Counted from the stretch's first letter, positions 6,846-16,350 are shown. The stretch is 41,720 nt of DNA from Lachnospiraceae bacterium UBA4364 (GCA_002393955.1 DGSK01000041.1:1-41720); one strand, 5' to 3'. The notes: generated by a model from the letters alone, not told the origin. Made by a program: numbers and translations.

Positions 6846-8576
6846 ATGGCTGCAAAGAGTGAAAAGATAGACCAGAAGGCGGATCTTATATGGGCGATAG
6901 CAGATAAGCTGACGGGAGTATATAAGCCTCATGAATATGGCGAGGTGATACTGCCTCTTACTGTCATACGCCGTTTTGACTGCATACTGTCAGATACAAA
7001 GGATGCAGTGCTTGATAAATACGAGGAAGTAAAGAACCTGCCTATGAAGGACATACTTCTCAGGAAGGCTTCAGGCTTTGAATTCTATAACACCAGCAAA
7101 TATACCTTTGAAAAGCTTATGGAGGATCCGGATAACATAGAGGCTAATTTCAAGGATTATCTCAACGGCTTTTCTGAGAATGTGCAGGACATTATTGAGA
7201 AGTTCAAGTTTGAAGGTCATATCACGACTATGGCGAACAAGGGCATCCTGTATATCGTCATAAAGGAGTTCACTACGGAAAGGGCAAACCTTCATCCTTC
7301 AATAATCTCAAACCTTGAAATGGGCTATATCTTCGAAGAGATTATCCGCAGATTTTCAGAAGCACATAATGAGGATGCAGGGCAGCATTATACCCCAAGG
7401 GAAGTTATACAGCTTATGGTAAATATCCTCTTCTGTGATGACAGTTCCGTTCTTTCAGGGAAAAACATTGCAAAGACCGTTTATGATCCTGCCTGTGGTA
7501 CAGGAGGAATGCTTTCTGTAGCAGAGGAATATCTTCACAGCCTGAATAAGAATGCCCAGATAGTTCCTTTCGGGCAGGAGATCAATGATCAGACATTCGC
7601 CATATGCAAGGCTGACATGCTTATAAAGGGCAATAACGCTGATTTCATAAAGGATGGCAATACACTGTCAGAGGATCAGTTCTCAGGGCAGACATTTGAC
7701 TATATATTGAGCAATCCACCCTTCGGCAGGGAGTGGAAGAATGAGAAGGCTGCCATTGAGAAGGAAGCCAAGTTAGGCTTTGCAGGTCGCTTCGGTGCCG
7801 GACTTCCAGCGGCAAGTGACGGTCAGATGCTTTTCCTTATGACTGCCATATCAAAGATGAAAGACATCAACCAGGGAGGAAGCCGTATAGCCATTATCCA
7901 TAATGGTTCCCCATTATTTACCGGTGATGCAGGATCAGGACCTTCCGATATTAGGAAGTACATCCTTGAAAATGACCTTCTGGAAGCAATCATAGCCCTT
8001 CCTAACGACATCTTCTATAACACGGGCATTGCCACATACATATGGGTGCTTTCCAACAAGAAAGCCGGTACTGTAAGGGAAGGCAAGGTACAGCTTATCA
8101 ATGCTAATGAACTGTATGTGAAACGCCGTAAGGCACTGGGTAATAAGCGTAATGACATTTCGGAAGAACAGATAGCCGAGATAACGCAGATATACGGTGA
8201 TTTTAAGGAAAATGAGATCAGCAAGATCTTTGACAATGATGACTTCGGCTATACCAAGATTATTGTGGAACGCCCACTTCTTGATGAAGACGGAAAGCCT
8301 GTACTTAAGAAGAACAAGCCTGAACCTGACTCATCCCTTCGTGATACGGAGAATGTTCCCCTTAAGGAAGACATAAAGGAGTATTTCAAGCGTGAAGTCC
8401 TGCCTTTTGCACCTGATGCATGGATTGATGAGAAGAAGTCGAAAGTAGGATATGAGATACCCTTTACCCGTTATTTCTACAAGTATCAGGCACCTAAGCC
8501 TTCAAAGGAGATCATGGCAGAGATACTGGAACTTGAGAAAGAACTGGAAGGAAGCCTTGCTGAGGTATTTGACTGA
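6846..8576 (+). CDS. hsdM: Type I restriction-modification DNA methyltransferase subunit
   Basis: 576 residues from ATG 6846, which has AAAGGAG 6 bp upstream; an upstream in-frame start at 6825 would include that site as coding. With HsdS it methylates adenine in a bipartite target to protect host DNA. The N-terminal helical domain (about 1-150) is followed by an N6-adenine methyltransferase domain with the SAM-binding motif DPACGTGGM (from residue 214) and the catalytic motif NPPFG (from residue 290). The C-terminal part (LEDTENVP-like region to KYQAPKP) is the usual tail that contacts HsdS. First gene of the hsd operon. No damage is seen. Confidence 0.96.
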   Translation: MAAKSEKIDQKADLIWAIADKLTGVYKPHEYGEVILPLTVIRRFDCILSDTKDAVLDKYEEVKNLPMKDILLRKASGFEFYNTSKYTFEKLMEDPDNIEANFKDYLNGFSENVQDIIEKFKFEGHITTMANKGILYIVIKEFTTERANLHPSIISNLEMGYIFEEIIRRFSEAHNEDAGQHYTPREVIQLMVNILFCDDSSVLSGKNIAKTVYDPACGTGGMLSVAEEYLHSLNKNAQIVPFGQEINDQTFAICKADMLIKGNNADFIKDGNTLSEDQFSGQTFDYILSNPPFGREWKNEKAAIEKEAKLGFAGRFGAGLPAASDGQMLFLMTAISKMKDINQGGSRIAIIHNGSPLFTGDAGSGPSDIRKYILENDLLEAIIALPNDIFYNTGIATYIWVLSNKKAGTVREGKVQLINANELYVKRRKALGNKRNDISEEQIAEITQIYGDFKENEISKIFDNDDFGYTKIIVERPLLDEDGKPVLKKNKPEPDSSLRDTENVPLKEDIKEYFKREVLPFAPDAWIDEKKSKVGYEIPFTRYFYKYQAPKPSKEIMAEILELEKELEGSLAEVFD

Positions 8577-8655
8577 TAATTCCCGCCGGATTGGTGGTGG
8601 TATGAAAGCATCAGTACTATAAAAGGTTAAGTTTGATATATAGAGGAATTGATTG

Positions 8656-9960
8656 ATGAGAAAGATGAAGGATAGCGGTATTGAATGGATCGGTGAGATA
8701 CCGGAAGAGTGGAATATAAGAAGAATAAAACATATCGCCACATTAGCAGGAAGAATAGGCTGGCAGGGACTTACATCTGATGAATATACTGATGAAGGGG
8801 CATTTTTGATTACCGGAGTAGATTTTCGTAATGGTAGGATATGTTGGGAGTCTTGTGTTCATGTGCCAATGAGTCGTTGGGAAGAGGCAACTCAAATCCA
8901 AATTAAAGAGGGAGATTTACTTATTACAAAGGATGGGACTGTTGGAAAAGTTGCTATAGCTGAAAATGTTCCAGGAGAGACATCCTTAAATAGTGGTGTT
9001 TTGTTAATAAGAAATATAGAGGAATGCAATACCAGATTTCTTTTTTGGATGATACAGTCTGAAGTTTTTTGGAAATGGTTCGGAATTATCAATGCTGGAA
9101 ACAGTACAATAATACATTTGTATCAGCATAGTTTTGATAATTTCTCATTTCCTTATCCAGAAGGTACTGCTCAAAGGAATATTGCTTTATATCTCGATTC
9201 CAAATGTTCCAAGATTGATTCCATTATATCCAAGCAGGAACAGATTATTGAAAAGCTGAAGGAATACAAATTATCGCTGATTACTGAAGCTGTTACAAAA
9301 GGTCTGGATCCGAATGTGGAGATGAAGGACAGTGGGATATGTTATATAGGTGATATAGCTAATTACATGGAAGTGATTAAATTAAAAAATATAGTTGAAG
9401 TATCGGATGGTACACATGATACGCCGTTATATGTAGATAATGATACTAACACATATCCCCTGGTGACATCAAAGTGTATTGTTAATGGCAACATTGATAT
9501 TACGTTGGCTAATAATATTTCCCAAAAGGATTATGACGAAATAAACAGACGATCAAAAGTTGAAAAATATGATGTTTTAATGCCGATGATAGGAACTGTT
9601 GGCAATCCTGCTATAGTATTGGATGAACCAAGATATGCTATTAAGAATTTGGCATTGATAAGAACACATGGCGACTATTATCTGGGAAAATATGTAGTAT
9701 ATTTACTGAATAGTAATATTGTTTTATCTCAGTTTGAAATGTTAAATCGTGGTGGGGTGCAAAATTTTATTTCACAGGATAAATTAAGAAATTTAACCGT
9801 TACAATCCCGAATAATATAAAAGAAGTTGTCGATTATCTTGATGTAAAATCGGATCGTATAAATCAGCGGATAGACTGTATTATAAATTATATAAATCGG
9901 ATTAGTTCATATAAAAAATCCCTCATCTACGAAGTAGTCACCGGCAAGAAGGAAGTTTGA
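8656..9960 (+). CDS. hsdS: Type I restriction-modification specificity subunit
   Basis: 434 residues. The start at ATG 8656 follows GAGGAA by 8 bp. It carries two target recognition domains, each reading half of a bipartite site. Each half is introduced by a related motif: MKDSGIEWIGEIPEEW near the N-terminus and MKDSGICYIGDIANYM near residue 220. The central conserved helix region KIDSIISKQEQIIEKLKEYK and its C-terminal counterpart (SDRINQRIDCIINYINRISS) form the spacer coiled coil. The TRDs are more AT-rich than hsdM, as expected for exchangeable domains. Full length, no inverted partner fragments nearby, so no shuffling locus is evident. Confidence 0.95.
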   Translation: MRKMKDSGIEWIGEIPEEWNIRRIKHIATLAGRIGWQGLTSDEYTDEGAFLITGVDFRNGRICWESCVHVPMSRWEEATQIQIKEGDLLITKDGTVGKVAIAENVPGETSLNSGVLLIRNIEECNTRFLFWMIQSEVFWKWFGIINAGNSTIIHLYQHSFDNFSFPYPEGTAQRNIALYLDSKCSKIDSIISKQEQIIEKLKEYKLSLITEAVTKGLDPNVEMKDSGICYIGDIANYMEVIKLKNIVEVSDGTHDTPLYVDNDTNTYPLVTSKCIVNGNIDITLANNISQKDYDEINRRSKVEKYDVLMPMIGTVGNPAIVLDEPRYAIKNLALIRTHGDYYLGKYVVYLLNSNIVLSQFEMLNRGGVQNFISQDKLRNLTVTIPNNIKEVVDYLDVKSDRINQRIDCIINYINRISSYKKSLIYEVVTGKKEV

Positions 9961-9978
9961 TAAAAGGAGTTGCGTGTT

Positions 9979-11631
9979 ATGGGAATCCCAATCGGTATTA
10001 AGACATTGCTGGAAGGCAATGTGGTGGAATGGGCAAGAATAGAATTTAAAAAGACATGGAAGCCGGAGGAATCACTGCGGACTATTTGTGCTTTTGCCAA
10101 CGATATCGATAACTGGGGCGGCGGATACCTTGTGATCGGAGTGGAAGAAGACAACGGAAGACCGGTACTGCCTGTGACGGGGGTTCCGCTGGAAAAGATT
10201 GATTCTGTTCTGAAGGATATTCTTAATAAGTGCAAGATGATCGCACCGAGTTATCTGCCGGTGGTGGCACCTATGGAGTACCAGGGAAAGATGCTTATTG
10301 TTGCGTGGGCGCCTGGGGGCGAAGTGCGTCCCTATAACAGTCCGGAAGATTTTTACTATGAAAATCATAAGGCAAAACCTACGAAGGAGAGGGTCTATTT
10401 TATCCGCAAGATGTCCAGTACCGTAAAGCCTTCTCAGGATGAACTGAATGAACTATATTCTCTGTCTAATAAAGTGCCTTTTGATGACCGTATCAATCAC
10501 GAGGCTGAATTATCAGACCTGAATTTAAATCTGATCAGGCAGTATCTGACTACTGTCGGAAGCAGCATGGTAAATGATCTTGACAGCAAGACCATAGCTG
10601 AAATCTGTGAGGATATGGTTATAAGCAATAATCTGCCGGAATACAGGAAGCCGCGAAATGTGGGACTTATGTTCTTTTCGAACGAGCCGGATAAGTTTTT
10701 CCCTTATGCCCAGATAGATGTGGTTGCTTTTCCGCAGGGACTTGGGGGAGATGTGATTGATGAACGGACTTTTAAGGGACCGCTTGATCAGCAGCTTATA
10801 GATGCCCTTCGCTATATCAAAAACTGTTATATACAACGCAGAATCATCAAGCGTCCGGGGAGGGCGGAAGCTGATCACATCTACAATTATCCATACGAAG
10901 CGATAGAAGAAGCACTTGCCAATGCGGTTTACCACAAGGCTTATGATGAACGGGAGCCGATCGAAGTGAGGATTGATGATGAGAAGATTGAAATCTTAAG
11001 TTTCCCGGGACCGGTGCATTCTGTAACAAAGGAGCAGCTTAAGAACTATAAGGTGACAAACCGCAGATACCGGAACCGCCGGATAGGGGATTTTCTAAAG
11101 GATTTACACCTGACCGAAGGAAGGAATACAGGCTTCAAGAAAATACTTGATGCAATCAAGCTGAATGGGTCGCCGTTGCCGGAATTCGAGACGGATGATG
11201 ACCATACATATTTTATTTCAAGGTTCTATGTCCATGAGGAATTTGCGAAGAAGGCAGAGGGAAATGAGAGTGTAAACGCCGAAACTGGTAGTGTAAATGA
11301 GACTGTAAGTAAGGAAAATGATACTGTAAAAGCAAAAAATGATACTGTAAATCCAAAAAGTGAGACTGTAAATCGTAAAAATGATACTGTAAATCTTTGT
11401 ATTGACAATATACAGGCGAAACTGCTGGATTATAGTAAAGTGAAGAAGGAACGGGCAGAGAGGATTATTTCTGAAATGCTGAATAATGAGCAAATTACTA
11501 TACCGGAGATATCGCAGAATACAGGTATAGCAGTTTCCACATTAAAACGCTATATTGCGGAACTTAAAGAAAATGAGATTATTGCCCGTGAAGGATCTGA
11601 TAAGAACGGCAGATGGATCATTCTGTTATAA
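9979..11631 (+). CDS. AlbA_2 (Schlafen-like) / divergent ATPase winged-helix protein
   Basis: 550 residues from ATG 9979 (AAAGGAG 9 bp upstream; earlier TTG/GTG starts are too close to it). The N-terminal domain (FKKTWKPEESLRTICAFAND, GGGYLVIGVEEDNG) is an AlbA_2/Schlafen-like putative DNA-binding domain. The middle (EAIEEALANAVYHKAYDERE, then FLKDLHLTEGRNTGFKKI) is the HATPase_c_4-type domain. A low-complexity repeat (about 430-472: NDTV/SETV with K/N linkers) precedes a C-terminal winged helix (ITIPEISQNTGIAVSTLKRY). Such proteins often sit inside type I RM operons and are annotated as regulators or ATP-binding proteins; the exact role here is not known. It lies between hsdS and hsdR, same strand. 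Confidence 0.88.
   Translation: MGIPIGIKTLLEGNVVEWARIEFKKTWKPEESLRTICAFANDIDNWGGGYLVIGVEEDNGRPVLPVTGVPLEKIDSVLKDILNKCKMIAPSYLPVVAPMEYQGKMLIVAWAPGGEVRPYNSPEDFYYENHKAKPTKERVYFIRKMSSTVKPSQDELNELYSLSNKVPFDDRINHEAELSDLNLNLIRQYLTTVGSSMVNDLDSKTIAEICEDMVISNNLPEYRKPRNVGLMFFSNEPDKFFPYAQIDVVAFPQGLGGDVIDERTFKGPLDQQLIDALRYIKNCYIQRRIIKRPGRAEADHIYNYPYEAIEEALANAVYHKAYDEREPIEVRIDDEKIEILSFPGPVHSVTKEQLKNYKVTNRRYRNRRIGDFLKDLHLTEGRNTGFKKILDAIKLNGSPLPEFETDDDHTYFISRFYVHEEFAKKAEGNESVNAETGSVNETVSKENDTVKAKNDTVNPKSETVNRKNDTVNLCIDNIQAKLLDYSKVKKERAERIISEMLNNEQITIPEISQNTGIAVSTLKRYIAELKENEIIAREGSDKNGRWIILL
11264..11397 (+). repeat. In-frame degenerate repeat (GATACTGTAAAT-type)
   Basis: Seven degenerate units built on (A)ATGAxACTGTAAAT encode the peptide repeat NDTVNxK/SETVNxK. 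It connects the ATPase-like core to the winged helix. All unit changes keep the frame, so the number of units can vary without breaking the gene. Confidence 0.8.
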
Positions 11632-11669
11632 GTTTGCGGAAATGAAATAAACATATATGGAGATGCGGC

Positions 11670-14600
11670 ATGGAAGATTTTGATTTTAAGGAAAAACGGT
11701 TTGAACAGGATATTGAGGATTACCTGATTACGGAAGGCGGCTATGCCAAAGGTGATCCTACAAAGTTCAACAGACAGTCAGGACTGGATGAAGGAACCTT
11801 TGTGGAGTTCATAAAGACCAGCCAGCCCAAGCTTTGGGATCGTTATGTGGGTATATACGGGGATGCCTCTGAAAAGCAGGTCGTTGAACGCTTCTGCAGG
11901 GAAGTTAGACAGACAAGTCTTTTGAATGTCATGCGTCATGGCTTTACCGACAGGGGTATTAAGTTCCGTGCAGTATTCTGGAAGCCTGAGACATCCCTTA
12001 ATGAGACAAGCCGTATTCAGTATGAGTCAAACATTCTTCATTGTACAAGACAGCTTCATTATTCCCTTAAGAATGAAAACAGCATAGATATAGTCCTGTT
12101 CGTTAACGGCATACCGGTAGTTTCTATGGAACTTAAATGCCAGTTTACGGGGCAGGATACTGATAATGCCATTATGCAGTATAAGTTTGACCGGGCAGGT
12201 AAGGATGCTATATTTGCCTTCAAGGAAAGGGTGCTGGTGCATTTTGCTGTTGACCTTACTAATGTTTACATGACCACGAAGCTTGCAGGTCCTAATACCT
12301 ATTTCCTTCCTTTCAACCAGGGAAGCAGCGGGGCAGGGAAAGTAGGCGGTAAGGGAAATCCAGATAATGAAAACGGCTATGACACGGCTTATCTGTGGGA
12401 GAATGTCCTTTATAAGGACCGTCTGCTTGAGATACTGCAGAAATACATGCATCTTCAGCAGGATATAGATAAAAAGACCGGTGAGATTAAATCCGAGACA
12501 ATGATATTCCCAAGGTATCACCAGCTTGATGTGGTCACAAAGCTTTTGGCTGATGTTAAGGAACATGGTTCAGGCAGGAATTACCTTATACAGCACAGTG
12601 CAGGATCTGGAAAGTCCAATTCTATTGCGTGGCTGGCTCACCGTCTGTCCGGGCTTCATAATGATATGGATGAGAAGATATTCAATTCCGTGATCATAGT
12701 TACGGACAGGAGGGTGCTGGACTCACAGCTTCAGTCCACAGTTTATCAGTTCGATCATGTTGAAGGAGTGGTCCAGAAAATTGATAAGAATTCACAGCAG
12801 CTTAAGGATGCAATCAACGGAGGTGCCGGCATCATCATAACCACGCTGCAGAAGTTCCCTGTCATCTATAAGGAAGTCAAGGCTGAGAACAGACGGTTTG
12901 CGGTCATAGTTGATGAGGCACATTCATCACAGACCGGTGATGCCGCTAAGAAGCTTAAGCGTGCCCTTGCAGATACTGAAGAGATCCTTAAGGCATATGC
13001 TGAAATGGAAGAAGAGGATGAGAAGAACAGGAAGGATGATGATGACCGTCTTATGGATGAACTGGCAGCACAGGGCATGCATCAGAACCTTTCATTCTTT
13101 GCTTTTACTGCTACACCCAAGGGCAGGACTCTGCAGATGTTCGGAACAAAGGATGCTGAGGGGAAATATCGCCCGTTCCATATCTATTCCATGCGTCAGG
13201 CTATAGAGGAAGGCTTTATCCTTGATGTCCTTAAGAACTACATGACTTATAACATGTATTACAAGATCCTAAAGACCATAGACGATAATCCTGAGATGGA
13301 CTCTGCAGCCGGTGCAAAGGCTATACTTAACTATGAAACTCTGCATCCCCATAACATTTCCCAGAAGACAGCCATAATGCTTGAACATTTCATGAAGATT
13401 ACAAGGCATAAGATGGGAGGCAGGGCTAAGGCTATGGTGGTAACACCTTCCCGTCTGCATGCTGTAAGGTATGTAAACGAGTTCAGACAGCAGATAAAGG
13501 ATAAGGGCTATAAGGACCTTGAGGTGCTGGTTGCTTTTTCAGGTGAGATAACGGATGACGGAATTCCATATACTGAAGAAAAACTTAATAAGACAAAGGA
13601 AGGGGAGACCATAAAGGAAAAGGCTCTTCCTGCAACATTCCATACGGATGAGTACGGCATACTTGTTGTTGCAGAGAAATACCAGACCGGATTTGATGAA
13701 CCCCTTCTTCATACCATGTTCGTGGACAAGAAGCTTTCAGGGGTTAAGGCAGTGCAGACCTTATCAAGGCTTAACCGTACTGCACCCGGCAAGTTAGATA
13801 CCTTTGTTCTTGATTTTGTAAATTCTGCAGAGGACATAAAGAAATCCTTTGAGCCTTTCTATGAGGAGACAGTGCTGCTTGAGGAGACTGATCCTAATGT
13901 CATCTATGACATGAAGAATACGCTGGATGCGTTCAGGGTATACCAGACTACTGAAGTAGAAAAGTTTGCTGATATTTTCTATTCATCTGATGTACAGAAC
14001 AGGGGTGATGTCGGAAGGCTTCAGGGGCAGCTTCGCCCTGCACTGGAACGCTTTGACGGGCTGGAAGTAGAACAGGCAGACCTGTTTAAGTCAACCCTTG
14101 CAAGCTTTAACAGGGTTTATGCGTATATTACTCAGGTATGCAGGCTTTTTGACAAGGATATACATAAGTTCAGCGTATATTCAAAGTTCCTTTATAAGAT
14201 GCTGCCTAAGAATATGCGTGAGAAGATCAACCTGGATGATAAGATACTGCTTGAGTATTACAGGCTTGAGAAGACCTTTGAGGGCGGCATACAGTTAGAG
14301 AGTACAGACGGAGGCTTTACGCCTGTAAGCGGTGATGCAGGACACAGGGAGGTAAAGAAGGATCCCCTTGCTGAGATAATCAATAAGATAAATGAAAAGT
14401 TCGGCACGGATTTCACAGAGATGGATAAAGTGCTTATGCAGATGGAAAATGATTATGCTAAGCAGGAAAAATGGCAGAACTATGCTGAGAACAATGACCG
14501 GGCAACATTCATGCTTCTGTTCAATAAGGAATTCCCTAACATGGCTGCAGAAAGGTATGAACAGAATGATGAATTCTTCCGTATGCTTTTCAATGATCCT

Positions 14601-14756
14601 GAGAAGATGCAGTTCCTTATGGATCAGTTAGGATCCGTGCTGTATGAAAGACTGAGGCGTAAAAAGGTATATGATCCGGAGTCGGGTGTCATAGAGGAAG
14701 CTACACCGGATACATATGTGGAGGATGTTTATCTGTCGGGGAAGAAAGAGGATTGA
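11670..14756 (+). CDS. hsdR: Type I restriction enzyme R (endonuclease/translocase) subunit
   Basis: 1028 residues, ATG with GGAGATG upstream. It cleaves unmethylated DNA after ATP-driven translocation, in complex with HsdM and HsdS. The N-terminal PD-(D/E)xK nuclease shows D140, E154 and K156 (SIDIVLFVNGIPVVSMELK). The SF2 motor has Walker A HSAGSGKS (309-316) and DEAH (415-418), with the later motif QTLSRLNRTAPGK. A long helical C-terminus completes the usual length. The gene is intact, so the restriction system is probably complete and active. It starts 38 bp after the AlbA_2 gene. Confidence 0.96.
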   Translation: MEDFDFKEKRFEQDIEDYLITEGGYAKGDPTKFNRQSGLDEGTFVEFIKTSQPKLWDRYVGIYGDASEKQVVERFCREVRQTSLLNVMRHGFTDRGIKFRAVFWKPETSLNETSRIQYESNILHCTRQLHYSLKNENSIDIVLFVNGIPVVSMELKCQFTGQDTDNAIMQYKFDRAGKDAIFAFKERVLVHFAVDLTNVYMTTKLAGPNTYFLPFNQGSSGAGKVGGKGNPDNENGYDTAYLWENVLYKDRLLEILQKYMHLQQDIDKKTGEIKSETMIFPRYHQLDVVTKLLADVKEHGSGRNYLIQHSAGSGKSNSIAWLAHRLSGLHNDMDEKIFNSVIIVTDRRVLDSQLQSTVYQFDHVEGVVQKIDKNSQQLKDAINGGAGIIITTLQKFPVIYKEVKAENRRFAVIVDEAHSSQTGDAAKKLKRALADTEEILKAYAEMEEEDEKNRKDDDDRLMDELAAQGMHQNLSFFAFTATPKGRTLQMFGTKDAEGKYRPFHIYSMRQAIEEGFILDVLKNYMTYNMYYKILKTIDDNPEMDSAAGAKAILNYETLHPHNISQKTAIMLEHFMKITRHKMGGRAKAMVVTPSRLHAVRYVNEFRQQIKDKGYKDLEVLVAFSGEITDDGIPYTEEKLNKTKEGETIKEKALPATFHTDEYGILVVAEKYQTGFDEPLLHTMFVDKKLSGVKAVQTLSRLNRTAPGKLDTFVLDFVNSAEDIKKSFEPFYEETVLLEETDPNVIYDMKNTLDAFRVYQTTEVEKFADIFYSSDVQNRGDVGRLQGQLRPALERFDGLEVEQADLFKSTLASFNRVYAYITQVCRLFDKDIHKFSVYSKFLYKMLPKNMREKINLDDKILLEYYRLEKTFEGGIQLESTDGGFTPVSGDAGHREVKKDPLAEIINKINEKFGTDFTEMDKVLMQMENDYAKQEKWQNYAENNDRATFMLLFNKEFPNMAAERYEQNDEFFRMLFNDPEKMQFLMDQLGSVLYERLRRKKVYDPESGVIEEATPDTYVEDVYLSGKKED

Positions 14757-14853
14757 GACAAAACATATATGGGGAGTGCTATGCACTTTTATAAAAGCTG
14801 ACTCTAAATATATTAAAACCAATGTGTGGAGTCAATAAAGCGGAGAGTGTGTT

Positions 14854-15342
14854 ATGGAGAAAGGATTGCAATTAGGAATGAGAAAAACAATGCTTAGGGA
14901 AAAAGTGCATATTGTTATATTTGCTATTTTTTTCTGCTCAATATTATCAGCCTGTAGATATGGGGCTCCGGAAGAAAGCTATGCGGAGATTGTCTCTGAT
15001 ATTACAGCCGTTGTAAAAGATAATTACACAAGTGAAGATGCAGAAACGCCATTAATGATCAGTATAACTGAAATTGAGGAATTGACTGATAACGACAGTG
15101 AATTATATAAAGCTATTGAGGAATATGATGATGTTAAACAGTACAAGGTATATCTTCTGGATAATGATATGGTGTTAGTTGTTACGGATGTGATTTTCCA
15201 AGGCGTAAAAGGATTTGTTGTTTCAGATGAAGAATTAGACGGTACTCTGACGGTTCCCGGATTGGGATTCGATGGTGACAGAGTAAGCATAATAAATAGG
15301 ATCGAAGACAGTAATATATATTATTTTAGTGCTGGGCTTTAA
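14854..15342 (+). CDS. Small lipoprotein, unknown function
   Basis: 162 residues. The hydrophobic N-terminus ends in the lipobox LSAC (Cys34), so the mature protein should be a surface lipoprotein of about 129 residues. The start at 14854 follows GCGGAGAG; an inner ATG at 14878 is also possible and would give a more usual signal-peptide length. The mature part is acidic, with no recognised domain. It lies about 100 bp after hsdR. Confidence 0.7.
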   Translation: MEKGLQLGMRKTMLREKVHIVIFAIFFCSILSACRYGAPEESYAEIVSDITAVVKDNYTSEDAETPLMISITEIEELTDNDSELYKAIEEYDDVKQYKVYLLDNDMVLVVTDVIFQGVKGFVVSDEELDGTLTVPGLGFDGDRVSIINRIEDSNIYYFSAGL

Positions 15343-15387
15343 GCTGTTATATCGGATAAAACTGTCATATCATAATAAGGGGTTACT

Positions 15388-15662
15388 ATGGAAATTGCAT
15401 ATAGAATGTATCCATTACCTAATGGAACAACATATACGGAAGCTGATATACAAACTCAGATACTTATGATATGTACGGATTTGTAGTAGAAAAGCTTCCT
15501 GCAGATCAGTATGCAAACCATTATAAAGTAAAGGGCAATAATGATGAGATCTTTATTTGCTGGTATGCAGATGATATTATCCTTGCTCCCGGAACTGAGG
15601 TAGGCATGATACTTATAGAGCAGGATAAAGGCTGGAAGATAGAGCCTATAATGCATATTTAA
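15388..15662 (+). pseudogene. Small gene broken by one missing base
   Basis: An ATG at 15388 with AAGGGG upstream opens a frame (MEIAYRMYPLPNGTTYTEAD) that stops at a TAG after 32 codons. A different frame then runs to 15662 (MYGFVVEKLPADQYANHYKV onward to GWKIEPIMHI). Inserting one base near 15466-15471 joins the two into a continuous protein of about 91 residues. That is best explained by a 1-base deletion, either real decay or a sequence error. A good terminator follows at 15689. No family is recognised. Confidence 0.6.
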
Positions 15663-15688
15663 GCTTACAAGAGCGTTAATAAAAACAT

Positions 15689-15727
15689 CCCTTGATCTAG
15701 AAAAATAAGGTCAAGGGGGGCTTTTTT
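15689..15727 (+). terminator. Rho-independent terminator
   Basis: CCCTTGATCT (15689-15698) pairs with AGGTCAAGGG (15708-15717) with one G-U pair, followed by CTTTTTT. It ends the transcript of the broken small gene. Confidence 0.85.
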
Positions 15728-15774
15728 AGTTTATCAGGAAAATACTTTGAAAAGGGATTTTTTATAGGTACCCT

Positions 15775-15790
15775 GAACGGTATATACAAA
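15775..15790 (+). repeat. 16-bp direct repeat, copy 1
   Basis: GAACGGTATATACAAA, exactly repeated at 17094-17109. The two copies bracket the giant palindrome and the DUF3800 gene. Confidence 0.8.
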
Positions 15791-15813
15791 GAAAGATTAT
15801 GTGTATTATATTT

Positions 15814-16137
15814 AACCTTTAAAGTGCATATGGCGTCCATAAACGGCCGCTTGTGCGGAGCTAAACGGCCGCGATGCGGAGCTCGGCGGCCAGTCCTGGC
15901 ATGAACACTTTATGCCGCGAAAGGCTCTTTACATGAGTAGCATATGATAGGCTACTTGCCATGGCAAAGGCTGCATTTTAATAGCCTTGCCGCTTTGCCA
16001 TTACATCATATGCGATGGAGGCTCATGTCAAGAGCACCGTGGAATAATGTGTTCGTGCTCTGACCGTTTACTCCGCCGGCCGACCGCTGATCACCGCATC
16101 TGTGGCCGGTACCCGGCGCAAATTGCATTTAAAGGTT
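15814..16137. repeat. Giant imperfect palindrome (about 324 bp)
   Basis: Matching arms share one axis near 15977. They are AACCTTTAAA (15814) with TTTAAAGGTT (16128); GAACAC (15903) with GTGTTC (16049); ACATGAG (15931) with CTCATGT (16022); CATATGAT (15941) with ATCATATG (16005); AAGGCT (15967) with AGCCTT (15983). Between the outer arms are GC-rich blocks with a repeated pair AAACGGCCGC..TGCGGAGCT (15841 and 15863). The arms carry mismatches and small bulges, as in a structured RNA or an old MITE-like element. No ORF is seen. The stretch 15728-16200 holds no gene. Confidence 0.75.
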
Positions 16138-16210
16138 TGTCGAAAATAAAATGCTTGTAAGCGGAATTGAAAAATGCTATTGTTTCTCAGCTAATTTGGA
16201 TACTGTATAA

Positions 16211-16221
16211 TGTGGTAAAAT
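16211..16221 (+). promoter_or_regulatory. Extended -10 promoter of the DUF3800 leader
   Basis: TGTGGTAAAAT fits the extended -10 pattern and overlaps a second TATAAT (16206-16211). Transcription from here would give a leader of about 140 bases containing the three hairpins before the DUF3800 start. Confidence 0.5.
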
Positions 16222-16277
16222 GCTTAAAACTGATAGTGATTGAAATCATATGTGTATTATGTTAATATAATTACAAA

Positions 16278-16346
16278 CAGTGGTGCTTGCACTACTGGGG
16301 CTGGCCGAAAGGCCCGGGTCCACCATTGGCGGGTAAGACACCCGCC
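16278..16346 (+). ncRNA. Structured RNA leader of DUF3800 gene
   Basis: Three hairpins occur in 69 bases: CAGTGGTGC/GCACTACTG (16278-16297, one G-U); GGCC-GAAA-GGCC (16303-16314, GNRA loop); GGCGGGT/ACCCGCC (16328-16346). The segment TGGTG in hairpin 1 could instead pair with CACCA (16321-16325), giving a switch or pseudoknot. Structured RNAs upstream of DUF3800 genes have been described as the DUF3800 RNA motifs found by comparative genomics. Which of those, if any, this matches needs a covariance-model search. Confidence 0.65.
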
Positions 16347-16350
16347 TTTT
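16328..16350 (+). terminator. Terminator-like hairpin inside the DUF3800 leader
   Basis: A perfect 7-bp GC-rich stem GGCGGGT-AAGAC-ACCCGCC is followed by TTTTAT, 18 bp before the DUF3800 start and just upstream of its AGGGAG site. It could act as an attenuator, as in the terminator between antitoxin RNA and toxin in type III toxin-antitoxin systems. Confidence 0.65.

Noticed and set aside
11264..11397. Repeats that might be a CRISPR array
   Set aside because: Units are short, in frame and code a peptide repeat; there are no unique spacers and no cas genes.
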